Translations under genes and position numbers: made by a program
Assembly: GCF_029407905.1 (NCBI RefSeq)
Contig: NC_073628.1
Location: 47,451,501 to 47,515,500, forward strand
Length of the DNA: 64,000 nt
From: Bubalus kerabau
Lineage: Eukaryota > Chordata > Mammalia > Artiodactyla > Bovidae
Direction of reading: 5' to 3'
Shown here: piece after piece, positions 33,310 through 42,884 of the stretch
How the letters are laid out: every line of letters starts with the position of its first letter
Position numbering within the stretch: position 1 is the first letter of the stretch
Notes under the pieces: model-generated
What the model saw: only the letters and a program-made list of their open reading frames with translations
The model's database searches: none
Told to the model about the DNA's origin: nothing

Positions 33310-33375
33310 AGATCCCCTGTGCATAAACTGTTACTGTTACTATTAGAAAGATAGCTATTTTAAATAACCATCTCT

Positions 33376-33676
33376 GCTGCTGCTGCTGCTGCTGTTGCTT
33401 CAGTCATGTCCAACTGTGCAACCTCAGAGATGGCAGCCCACCAGGCTCCCCTGTCCCTGGGATTCTCCAGGCAAGAACATTGGAGTGGGTTGCCATTTCC
33501 TTCTCCAATGCATGAAAGTGAAAAGTGAAAGTGAAGTCGCTCAGTCCTGTCCGACTCCTAGCGACCCCATGGAGCCTACCAGGCTCCTCTGTCCATGGGA
33601 TTTTCCAGGCAAGAGTACTAGAGTGGGTTGCCATTGCCTTCTCCAATGCATTAAAGTGAAAAGTGAAAGTGAAATC
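33376..33676 (-). mobile_element. BOV-A2 SINE with target-site duplication
   Basis: Reverse-oriented dimer, opening with the CTG-repeat tail at 33376-33393. It is flanked by a perfect 10-bp repeat AACCATCTCT at 33366-33375 and 33677-33686. Confidence 0.95.
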
Positions 33677-33855
33677 AACCATCTCTAGTAGTTAACTCTT
33701 ATGTGTTTAACTATTTAACACATAACTATTAAGTGTTTAGAAGAGCATAGCAAAAGAGGAAATGGAGATAGGGAAAATAGATAAATCTTGGAAGAGTTTT
33801 GTTTTAAGCTTACTCATAAGCCACTGAACAATAACAAAAAGATAAATATAAAATT

Positions 33856-34010
33856 GTGAAAATGAAAGTCACTCAGTCATGTCTGACTCTTTGCAACCCC
33901 ATGGACTGTAGCCTGCCCTGCTCCTCTGTCAGAATACTGGATTGGGATCAAACCCAGGTCTCCTGTATTGAAGGTGGATTCTTTACCATCTGAGTCACCA
34001 AGGAAGCCCA
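33856..34010 (-). mobile_element. Bov-tA SINE with internal deletion
   Basis: Reverse-oriented. Most of the central Bov-A body is missing between CTCCTCTGTC and AGAATACTGG. It is flanked by a perfect 12-bp repeat AAATATAAAATT at 33844-33855 and 34011-34022. Confidence 0.93.
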
Positions 34011-34188
34011 AAATATAAAATTAATTTCAGCTAATTTATGGAATAATATTGCAGTGGATATTGAGTAGAGTTAAAGTGTACATTTAGACTTTCAACAAAT
34101 GATGCTGGAAAAATACATTTGTAGAGAAGAAATGAACCTTGACCCATACCACATACCATATTAAAAATTATCATGAAATACCAAGTAC

Positions 34189-34414
34189 CAGAGTGCTTGC
34201 TAAGTCACTTCAGTCATATCTAACTCTTTATGATCTTATGGACTGTAGCCCACCAGGCTCCTCTGTCCATGGGATTCTCCTGCCAAGAATACTAGAGTGG
34301 GTTGCCATGTCCTCCTCCAGGGGATCTTTCCAACCCAGGGATCAAACTCGCATCACTTATGTCTTCCTCATTGACAGGTGGGTTCTTTACCTCTAGTGCT
34401 ACCTGGGAAGCCCC
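34189..34414 (-). mobile_element. Bov-tA SINE inserted in L1M
   Basis: Complete reverse-oriented Bov-tA ending in the head complement GCTACCTGGGAAGCCCC. AAATACCA occurs on both sides (34174 and 34415) as a probable target-site duplication. Confidence 0.92.
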
Positions 34415-34667
34415 AAATACCAGAGACCTAGGTGTAAAACTTTAAAACTATAAACATCAAAGGAGAAAATCCTTGTATATTTGGCTAAGGTAAAGGTGCA
34501 TTAGACACCAAACCCAAAGTATGATCCATAAAAGAAATCAGTCCTTATCAAAGGTAAAAAAGAAATCTACTCATAAAGTAACTGCTAGTATAATAAAAAG
34601 ACAAGCCCAGATTAGAAGACAGTATTTGTACAACTTATATCTGATAAGGGGCTTCTATGCAGAATAT

Positions 34668-34765
34668 GCAAACTCTGGGAGTTGGTAATAGACAGGGAGG
34701 CCTGGTGTGCTACAGTCCATGGAGTTACAAAGAGTCAGACATGACTGAGAGACTGAAATGAACTG
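34668..34765 (+). mobile_element. 98-bp BovB 3' end inserted in L1M
   Basis: Only the last 98 bp of BovB (GGGAGTTGGTAATAGACAGG to GAAATGAACTG). It is bounded by a perfect 11-bp repeat ATGCAGAATAT at 34657-34667 and 34766-34776. Confidence 0.9.
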
Positions 34766-35823
34766 ATGCAGAATATATATACGGTAGATAACTCCAAAAT
34801 AATAATAAGAAAATGAACCAAAAAACCCATAATGAAAATGGGAAAGAATTTGAACAGACATTCACCAAAACAATACACAAATGGCAAATAAGCACATGAA
34901 AAAAAATGCTAAACACAATTAGTCATTACAAAAATGTAAATGAGATATCTCTACATACCAATTAGATAAAATAAATATACCAGACAATACATAAAGCTGA
35001 TGAAAATGTAGAATAAATAGAACTCGCATACATTGTTGGTATAAATAAAAATTACACAGCCACTTTAGAAAAGAGTTTGGCAGTTTTGCATAAAGTTAAG
35101 CATATACCCCATCCATCCTACATTCAAGTATTTAACTAAGAGAAATGAAAAGTTGTGATCATCCTAAAACCTGTACATGAGCCTTATGGCAGTTTTATTC
35201 ATGACTATCAAAAACCGGAAACAACTCAAGTTCCTTCCACTGATAAATGGATAAACAGTAACATATCCTTTAATGGAAGGCTGCTCAGAAAAATGAACAA
35301 AATAAAATGAAAACAAACTGATATGCAACATCACAGATAAATCTCCAATTATGGTATGTGAAAGAAGCCATACTCATAAGGCCACATAACATGATTCCAT
35401 TTGTATGACATTCTGACAAAAAATATGTGAATTAAAAAAAAAAAACAAACAAAACAGATCAGTGGTTGCCAGGGGCTGAGAGTGGAAAGGTGTTGACTCT
35501 AAAGGGTACAAGAGAATTTGAGGGGATGATGTAAATGATCTATATTTTCATTGTAGAGATGATTCCCTGAGTTCAGGCATTCGCCACAACTGATAGAGCT
35601 ATATGTTTGAAAGGGTGAACTCCACTGCATTTCTCAATAAACCTGAATCTCTCTCCTCCAAAAGAAAATGGACTTGGTTATCATTGGTATATCCAGGGAT
35701 ATAGCTAGTTATCTTGATAACTGCTGAACCATATCACTTGGACACAAAATAGCTGTTGATAGTAGTTTCTCTTCATAGACTTACTCCAGTTAATAGATAC
35801 AAAAAGAATGATAGAACAATTGT

Positions 35824-36430
35824 GTTTTGCAAATGTTTGCAGATCTAACCAAGAGGGTTAACAGCCTCGGTAGGAAGGCCAGAGGTCCCCAAGTGGCAGG
35901 GGGAAATGAACTGCAAGTGGCAGAGTTTTCTCTTTTTCTTTTCTCTTCTAATCCTGTGTTGCCATGACGACACCTGGCTCTGCCTGAACTTTATCTCAAA
36001 CCTTGAGCTAACCAATGTGTTTTTCTTATGGAAATGTTTTTTTTCTTAAGCTATATTAACGAAACCCTATTTGCTTGGAAATCTGCCTTTCTTTAAGACT
36101 CATGTCAATTGTTTTATGGCCCATGACTCCCCTTGTGCCTTTCTATCTCAGAATGCCCGTTGTGGGAGAGGGGCCTGGTGCCACTCTCTCAGGCTTGACA
36201 TATTTCTTTTGTCTGATTAGCAGCCTTGCTAAAAAATAGCAAGGGAGCACTCATTTTGTCCCCTTCTGATGTCTATGTCAGAAGCTTTCTCTGTCTCTTT
36301 TTACACTTTAATAAAACTTTGCTATACAAAAACTCCGAGTGTTCAAGCCTCGCCTCTGGATCGAATTTCTCTCCTCTGGAGGCCACAGATCCTGGTGTCA
36401 TTCATGGCTCGCAGCAGCAACCTTTCATAA
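35824..36430 (+). mobile_element. Probable solo LTR of an endogenous retrovirus
   Basis: About 600 bp with LTR-like organisation: U3-like left part, polyadenylation signal AATAAA at 36310-36315, CTTTGCTATACAAAAACTCC next to it, and a U5-like end near GCAACCTTTCA. No retroviral genes are next to it, so a solo LTR left by LTR-LTR recombination is the simplest reading. The class (probably ERV2, betaretrovirus-like) and the exact left end are uncertain. Confidence 0.55.
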
Positions 36431-36439
36431 TCATTGATG

Positions 36440-36898
36440 GCTTCTAACAGCACATAAAGAGAATACACCAAATAGAATCACTTCCTGAAAGAAGAATACA
36501 CATCCTCTATTAAGACATCTTGCCAAAAAGAAGTGAAATCAAATTAAGCCTTTATATGCAAATACCCAATTTATGGGAAATATGGAGGAGAGAAAAACAC
36601 ATTAAACTTCATCTTGAAGACATGATAAACAAACTTCACACTCTGGAAACTCTACAGGAAAGCTGTAGATTAAAAGAGATCTAGAGACACGAAGGACAGA
36701 TTAACCAATTTCAATGCATCAACCTTATTTGGACCCTGATTCAGACATACAAATTAAAAAAAATAAAGACTTTCAAGAGATAATGGAAATTAGATGAACA
36801 CAAGATGGCCAAACTTCTAAAATGTGATAATGATGTCTTTTTGTTTTTAAGTGTTATCATATGGAGATAAACACTGGATTATCCACAAATGAAATAAT
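36440..36898 (+). mobile_element. Old L1M 3' UTR, left part
   Basis: Contains ATACCCAATTTATGGGAAAT, CTTATTTGGACCCTGATTC and GTGATAATGATGTC, characteristic of L1M 3' UTRs. It is split by the BovB at 36899-37745 and resumes after it. Confidence 0.65.
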
Positions 36899-37745
36899 CA
36901 GTTCAGTTCAGTTACTCAGTCTTGTCTGACTCTTTGCAACCCCCTGGACTACAGCACACCAGGCTTCCATGTCCTCCACCAACTCCAGTAAGCTCTGGCT
37001 TACTCAAACTCATGTCCATCGAGTCAGTGATGCCATCCAACCATCTCATCCTCTATTATCCCCTTCTCCTCCTGCATTCAATCTTTCCCAGCTTCAGGGT
37101 CTTTTCCAATGAGTCAGTTCTTTGCATCAGGTGGCCAAAGTATGGAGTTTTGGCTTCAGCTTGAGTCCTTCTAATCAATATTCAGGACTGATTTCCTTTA
37201 GGATGGACTGGTTGGATCTCCTTGAAGTCCAAGGGACTCTCAACAGTCTTCTCCAACACCACAGTTCAAAAGCATCAGTTCTTCAGTGCTTAGCTTTCTT
37301 TATAGTATAACTCTCACATCCATACATGACTACTGGAAAAACCATAGCCTTGACTAGACAGACCTTTGTTGGCAAAGTAATGTCTCTGCTTTTTAATATG
37401 CTGTCCACGTTGGTCATAACTTTTCCTCCAAGGAGCAAGTGTCTTTTAATTTTGTGAGTGCAGTCACCATCTGCAATGATTTTGGGGCCCAAGAAAATAA
37501 AGTCTGTCACTATTTCCATTGTTTCTCCATCTATTTACCATGAAGTGATGGGACCAGATGTCATGATCTTAGTTTTTTTAATGTTGAGTTTTAAGCCAAC
37601 TTTTTCACTCTCTTCTTTCACTTTCATCAAGAGGCTCTTTAATTCTTCTTTGCTTTCTGCCGTAAGGGTGGTGTCATTTGTGTATCTGAGGTTATTGATA
37701 TTTTTCCTGGCAATCTTGACTCCAGCTTGTGCTTCATCCAGCCCA
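36899..37745 (-). mobile_element. BovB LINE, 3' 850 bp
   Basis: Starts with CAGTTCAGTTCAGTTACTCAG (3' tail) and extends to the region just C-terminal of the RT catalytic motif (complement reads LDEAQ at 37743-37729). Minus-strand frames contain DFIFLGPKIIADGDC and VMYGCES. AAATAAT-like sequence on both sides may be its target-site duplication. Confidence 0.94.
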
Positions 37746-38065
37746 ATAAAATAATATGATCAATTTCCTGGATTTGCATCAGAACAACTAGGAAATGGGG
37801 AAAATGGGTCTAGGAAACAATAAATAAAATTTGCTATGAGGATATTGTGTTGAGGTTGAGTGATGGATTGCAAGGATTCCTTTATATAATCTTTTAATTT
37901 TATTTTTTTAATTAATTTATTTTTTTTAATTTTATTTTTTAACTTTACAATACTGTATTGGTTTTGCCATATATCAACATGAATCTGCCACAGGTATACA
38001 CGTATATAATCTTATTTTTTGTTGTATATGTTTAAAATTTTCCATAATAAAACTTAAAAAAAAGA
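37746..38065 (+). mobile_element. Old L1M 3' UTR, right part
   Basis: Resumes with AATAATATGATCAATTTCC and ends at TTGTATATGTTTAAAATTTTCC, then ATAATAAAACTT. An L1 tail is inserted at 37894-38002. Confidence 0.65.
37894..38002 (-). mobile_element. 109-bp L1-BT 3' end
   Basis: Its complement matches the end of the full-length L1 at about 17045-17110 (ACCTGTGGCAGATTCATG..., CAAAACCAATACAGTATTG). It is bounded by a perfect 11-bp repeat TATATAATCTT at 37883-37893 and 38003-38013. The T-rich left part is its A tail. Confidence 0.9.
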
Positions 38066-38130
38066 AAAGGAGTGAAAGAAAAGGAGAAATGCAGGAAGAG
38101 AGGAGAGAATTGTTTGGAAAAAAGAATAAT

Positions 38131-38467
38131 ACTATTGGACTTCCTTGGTGATCTAGTTGCCAATGCAGGAATCCAGTTGCCAATGCATGTGACATGGGTT
38201 TGATCCCTGGCCAGAAATATTCCACATGCTGCAAGACAACTGAGCCTGTGCACAGCAAGCACCGAGCCCGTGCTCTAGAGTCCGTGAGCCACGGCTGATG
38301 AAGTGTGTGTGTCCCAGAGTCTGTGTTCTGCAGCAAGAGAGGCCAGTGCGATGAGAAGCCAGAGACTGCAGCAGAACAGTAGCCCCTGCTCATTGCACCT
38401 GGAGAAAGCCCTTGCACAGCAGCAAAACCCAACACAGCCAAAGATAAAATGAATAAATAATTTAATT
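38131..38467 (+). mobile_element. Long CHR-type SINE with target-site duplication
   Basis: tRNA-like head GGACTTCCTTGGTGATC, B-box-like GGTTTGATCCC, then the long body with GCAAGACAACTGAGCC, GTGCTCTAGAGTCCGTGAG, GAGAAGCCAGAGACTGC and an AT-rich tail. Flanked by AAAAAGAATAAT at 38119-38130 and 38468-38479. Confidence 0.9.
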
Positions 38468-38479
38468 AAAAAGAATAAT

Positions 38480-39404
38480 TTTTTAAAATTTAATAAGCAA
38501 ATATTGCTGCTGATGCCACAAGAGATTACAGAAATGTTCACATTCGGTATCCCAGATCAAAAAGATGACCTGGCTCTCAGTTTCTTTCCTAACCACTTTT
38601 CTGCAGGACACAGGATACCTGCATAGGTTGATACCAAGTATGACAAACATAAAAGACACTCAGTAAACATTCATCAAAAAATGAAAACAGGATACAGGAA
38701 GGGAGATTAAATTTAGGTAATATGAGAGCAGTCTTTTTGCTGAGACAGATAAAACGTGAATGACACATAAAAAGTTAGGGAGTATTTTTGAGGCAGTTGT
38801 GAGGAGTGGCTCTTTGGTGTGATGTGGAGATGCTGGCTGGCTGTACATGGGATGGAGGTTGGATGTGGCAGAAGAATAGAATGGGGAGCTTGACAGGAAT
38901 GGGGATATTTGTTGTGGACGACAGTTTGTGGATTCACTAGGAATATCCCTGGAGGAAATAGAGGTTCATTAGTGTCAAGGCGCTTTAAAATTGTTCTGTT
39001 TATCTTATTAATAGAAGAGCTTATTTCCTGGGACAGATTTGATGAATCTGAACTTTTTTACATCTCATTTTACTTCATGTGACTACTAGTGGCGTGCTCT
39101 CTTTCCACCCACCCTACTTTCAATTATCAATAAACATCTAATTTAGTTTTTCTTTCTAGTAAAACTTTGGATGGATCTATCGATGAGAATATAGTTGTTA
39201 AATCATTGCCAAATACTGTTAAAAATCTGTGCAAAAATATAACAATATACTCATTTTAGATGGCAAGAGATAGATGCAGGAATAATTATCATTGGAACTT
39301 AGGTTTGCTCTATGAGTATTAGCTCAGATTTTTAAAAAAGATTAATTCATATGGAGAAAACAAATGAGTGAAATAAGCCAAACCAAAACTAAGAAGACAA
39401 TGCC
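38480..39404. other. Unassigned non-coding DNA
   Basis: No repeat confidently recognised. Open frames near 38660-38937 look accidental. Confidence 0.4.
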
Positions 39405-39594
39405 TGCATGTTCAGTTGCTTCAGTTGTGTCCGACTGTTTGTGACTCTATGGACTGTAGTTACTCAGGCCCCTCTGTCCATGAGATTTCCAGGCAAGAAT
39501 ACTCCTCCAGGGGATCTTTCCTGACATAGGGATAGAACCTGCATCTTCTGGATTGCAGGCAGATTCCTTAGCCACTCAGTCTGCTGGGAAGTCC
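39405..39594 (-). mobile_element. Bov-tA SINE
   Basis: Reverse-oriented, diverged, with about 20 bp missing in the body (GAATACTCCTCCAGG). The head complement ends at CTGCTGGGAAGTCC. Confidence 0.9.
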
Positions 39595-39694
39595 AAGAAG
39601 CCAGTAGAGACTGGCAGTTTCTAATATTTCACCATGGATGGCAGAGGGGTTTTCACGAAGGGCCAGAGGCCTATTTGGTGGTAGGTGTTACACA

Positions 39695-39830
39695 TCAAAC
39701 TTTGGAGCTGGGCAGACAAACTCCTCCAGCAGTACTGATTTGGGCAAATCATTTAAATTTTTTGACACCCTTTATACATACCCAAATATGAAAACTACCC
39801 CAGGTTGATGGGGGAAAATAAACGATTTTA
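39695..39830 (-). mobile_element. MIR-like SINE fossil
   Basis: TTGGAGCTGGGCAGAC, then ATTTGGGCAAATCATTTAAA, then AATATGAAAACTACCCC, in the order of a decayed MIR. Confidence 0.45.
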
Positions 39831-40142
39831 GAGCTAGGAATTACTCTGTTATGCTCAATACACACAAAGGCAAAATGGCCTCTATCAGTTGCAGGGAAAT
39901 GGGATTATTTCATAATAGCAAAGGCAACAGTACGATGATACACGATCCATATTAGAGGGTCAGTCAGACAACCATGTCAATTTGGATTAGATGTTTCTTG
40001 GATCCTGCTTCAATTTTTTAATGACAAAATATTAAATATCAAATTTATAGATTAAGACTTGAACTTAAATTTTCTGAGCTATAAATGGTGATTAGTGTGA
40101 GGACTGAAGTAGTTAAGATGGCATTTAACTTTGTATGTGTGT

Positions 40143-40365
40143 ATGTGTTAGCGGCACAGTTGTGTCTGACTCTTTGCAACATTGTGGACTGTAGCCCACC
40201 AGACTCCTCTGTCCATGAAATTCTCCAGGCAATAATATTGGAGTGGGTATCCATTACTCATTGTAATGAAGTAACTAGCCTTCTCCAGGGGATCTTCCCA
40301 TCCCAGAGATCGAAACTGGGTCTCCTGCATTGCAGGCAAACTCTACCATCTGGGCCACTTAATTT
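40143..40365 (-). mobile_element. Bov-tA SINE with small internal insertion
   Basis: Reverse-oriented. About 20 extra bases (CTCATTGTAATGAAGTAACT, 40257-40276) interrupt the body before CTTCTCCAGGGGATC. Confidence 0.9.
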
Positions 40366-40404
40366 GTATATCATGAATGCATACTGTTTTAATCCTTGCA
40401 TTGT

Positions 40405-40499
40405 GTACATGCTCAGTCATATCCAACTCTTTGTAACCCCACGGACTGTAGCCCACCAGACTCCTCTGTCCATGGGACTTTTCCTGGTAAGCATACTGA
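40405..40499 (-). mobile_element. Bov-A SINE fragment
   Basis: Complement of the Bov-A 3' half (CTCAGTCATATCCAACTC, CCACGGACTGTAGCCCACC). Confidence 0.85.
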
Positions 40500-40599
40500 T
40501 ATTACAAATATGATGATATACCTGCTGGTTGCTGCCAACCTTTTCAGGCCAGTAGGGTCCTATTGCCCATAGGGGATTAGGAGAGCATGAAAAAGAGCT

Positions 40600-41889
40600 G
40601 TGTGATCACAACAAAGTGTGGACAAATTCTGAAAGAGATGGGAATATCAGACCATCTGACCTGCCTCCTGAGAAACCTGTATGCAGATCAGCAAGCAACA
40701 GTTAGAACTGGACATGGGACAACAGACTGGTCCCAAATAGGTAAAGGAGTACGTCAAGGCTGTATATTGTCACCCTGCTTATTTAACTCATATGCAGAGT
40801 ATATCATGCAAAATGCCAGGCTGGATGAAGAAAACAAGCTGGAATCAAGATTGTTGGGAGAAATATCAATAACCTCAGATATGCATATGACACAACTCTT
40901 ATGGCAGAAAGTGAAGAGGAATTAGAGAGCCTCCTGATGAAGGTGAAAGAGGAGAATGAAAAAGCTGGTTTAAAACTCAGCATTAGAAAAATGAAGATCA
41001 TGACATCTGGTCCCATCATTTCACGTCAAATAGGTGGGGAAATAATGGAAACAGTGATAGACTTGATTTTCTTGGGTTCAAAATCACTGCAGATGGTGAC
41101 TGCAGCCATGAAATTAAAAGAACGCCTGCTCCTTAGAAGAAAAGCTATGACAAACCTAAATGAAAGTTAAAGTGTTAGTCACTCAGTTGTGTCTGACTCT
41201 TTGTGACCCCATGAACTGTAGCCACAAGGCTCCTCTGTCCATGGGATTCTCTAGGCAAGGATACTGTAATGGGTTGTCATTTCCTTCTCCAGGGGAACTT
41301 CCCAATCCAGGGGTTGAACCCAGTTCTCTTGCATTACAGGCAGATTCTTTACCAACTGAGTCACCAGGGTCCATATGACAAACCTAGACAGCATTAAAAA
41401 AAAAAAAAAAAAAAGCAGAGACATTACTTTGCCAACAAAGGTCCGTACAGTCAAAGCAATGGTTTTTTCAGTAGTCATGTATGGATGTGAGAGTTGAACC
41501 ATAAAAACAAAAAAAACCTGAGTGCCAAAGAATTGATGCTTTTGAACTGTGGTGTTGGAGAAGGCTCTTGAGAGTCCCTTGGACTGGAAGGAAATCCAAC
41601 CAGTCCAGCCTAAAGGAGATCAGTCCTGAATGATAACTGGAAGGACTGATGCTGAAACTTCAATACTTTGGCCACCTGATGCAAAAAGCCAACTCATTGT
41701 AAAAGACACTGATGCTGAGAAAGACAGAAGGCAGGAGAAGAAGGGGATGACAGTGGATGAGATGGTTGGATGGCATCATGGACTCAATGGACATGAGTTT
41801 GAACAAGCTCCATGAGATGGTGAAGGACATGGAACCCTGGAGTGCTGCAGTCCATGGAGTTGCAAAGAGTCTGACATGACTGAACAGCT
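40600..41889 (+). mobile_element. BovB LINE 3' 1.1 kb, split by a Bov-tA
   Basis: Contains the RT palm: MGISDHLTCLLRNLYAD, GKGVRQGCILSPCLFNS, and then the catalytic motif position at 40880-40891, which now reads YAYD instead of YADD, a missense change in an active-site aspartate. Further on come the C-terminal part and the tail GAACAGCTGAACAAC. An A run of about 20 at 41395-41414 is an expansion of the ATTAAAAAGCAG motif. Several frameshifts. A Bov-tA occupies 41159-41373. Confidence 0.94.
41159..41373 (-). mobile_element. Bov-tA SINE nested in BovB
   Basis: Complete reverse-oriented Bov-tA flanked by a perfect 13-bp repeat TATGACAAACCTA at 41146-41158 and 41374-41386, both copies being BovB sequence. 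It therefore post-dates the BovB. Confidence 0.96.
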
Positions 41890-42236
41890 GAACAACAAAA
41901 AGAGCTTGAACAGCTTTTTCCCCAGAGGAAATTTCTCTAACACTTTCTGTTGCACTCAGGTCCTTTCATGTGAGACCAGACTTTCTCATCCAAGGCTAAG
42001 ATAACACAATGATACCTAAGTGACCGATAATGGCTGTTTCTCTGAGAACAAATTTTGATAAGGAAAGAGAAGTTAGAAAACTGAGGATATTGTGTCTTGA
42101 AGGAGTGGTAACAGTCCTCCTCCACCCAATGTACTCCCCACCTACCCCCAGAAAGAGACTGGGCAAGGGAAGAGACTATTAAAGGAAACACTACCTAGTC
42201 AGTGGGGACATCAATGTATTTCCAAAGATCTAGGTC
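41890..42236. other. Unassigned non-coding DNA
   Basis: No gene and no clear repeat. Confidence 0.4.
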
Positions 42237-42508
42237 GGAGAAGGCAATGGCAACCCACTCCAGTACTCTTGCCTGGAAAATCCCATGGATGGAGGAGCCT
42301 GGTGGGCTGCAGTCCATGGGGTTGCTAGGAGTCAGACACGACTGAGCGACTTCACTTTCACTTTTCACTTTCATGCATTGGAGAAGGAAATGGCAACCCA
42401 CTCCAGTGTTCTTGCCTGGAGAATCCCAGGGACAGAGAAGCCTGGTGGCTGCCGTCTATGGGGTCGCACAGAGTTGGACACGACTGAAGCGACTTAGAAG
42501 CAGCAGGG
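42237..42508 (+). mobile_element. BOV-A2 SINE
   Basis: Dimer with both GGAGAAGG...CCCACTCCAGT units and the CACTTTCACTTTTCACTTTC linker. It ends GACTTAGAAGCAGCAG with a very short AGC tail. Confidence 0.95.
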
Positions 42509-42653
42509 GAGAGGCATTAGCTGCCTGGAATTACTTTAGCTGCTGTTTCAGCAGAACAAGTGAGGAGCTAACCATATGCTTCATGTCTATTATGCCCTTT
42601 TTGCAATGTAGGCACTCTTCCCTGGCTTTGCTAAGGCATTGGGCAGAAATATT

Positions 42654-42869
42654 TGGCTTCTCTGGTGGCTCAGATGGTAAAGAATCCACCTGCAATTCAG
42701 GAGACCCAGGTTTGATCCCTGGGTCAGGAAGGTCCCCTGGAGAAGAAAATGGCAACCCACTCCACTGTTCTTGCCTGGAGAATCCCATGGACAGAGGAAC
42801 CTGGCGGGTTACAGTCCATGGGCTCAAAAAGAGTCAGACACAACAGAGCAACTAACACTTTCACTTTTC
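42654..42869 (+). mobile_element. Bov-tA SINE with target-site duplication
   Basis: Complete Bov-tA flanked by a perfect 15-bp repeat TTGGGCAGAAATATT at 42639-42653 and 42870-42884. Confidence 0.96.
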
Positions 42870-42884
42870 TTGGGCAGAAATATT

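Larger units (their letters stand above)
34087..35660 (+). mobile_element. Ancient L1M LINE, ORF2 end plus 3' UTR
   Basis: Starts with ACTTTCAACAAATGATGCTGG, continues through decayed L1 ORF2 C-terminal sequence (GGATAAACAGTAACATATCC near 35250) and reaches the L1M 3' UTR (CAGTGGTTGCCAGGGGCTGAG near 35460, CTCAATAAACCTGAATC near 35633). Two younger insertions interrupt it at 34189-34414 and 34668-34765. Confidence 0.85.
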
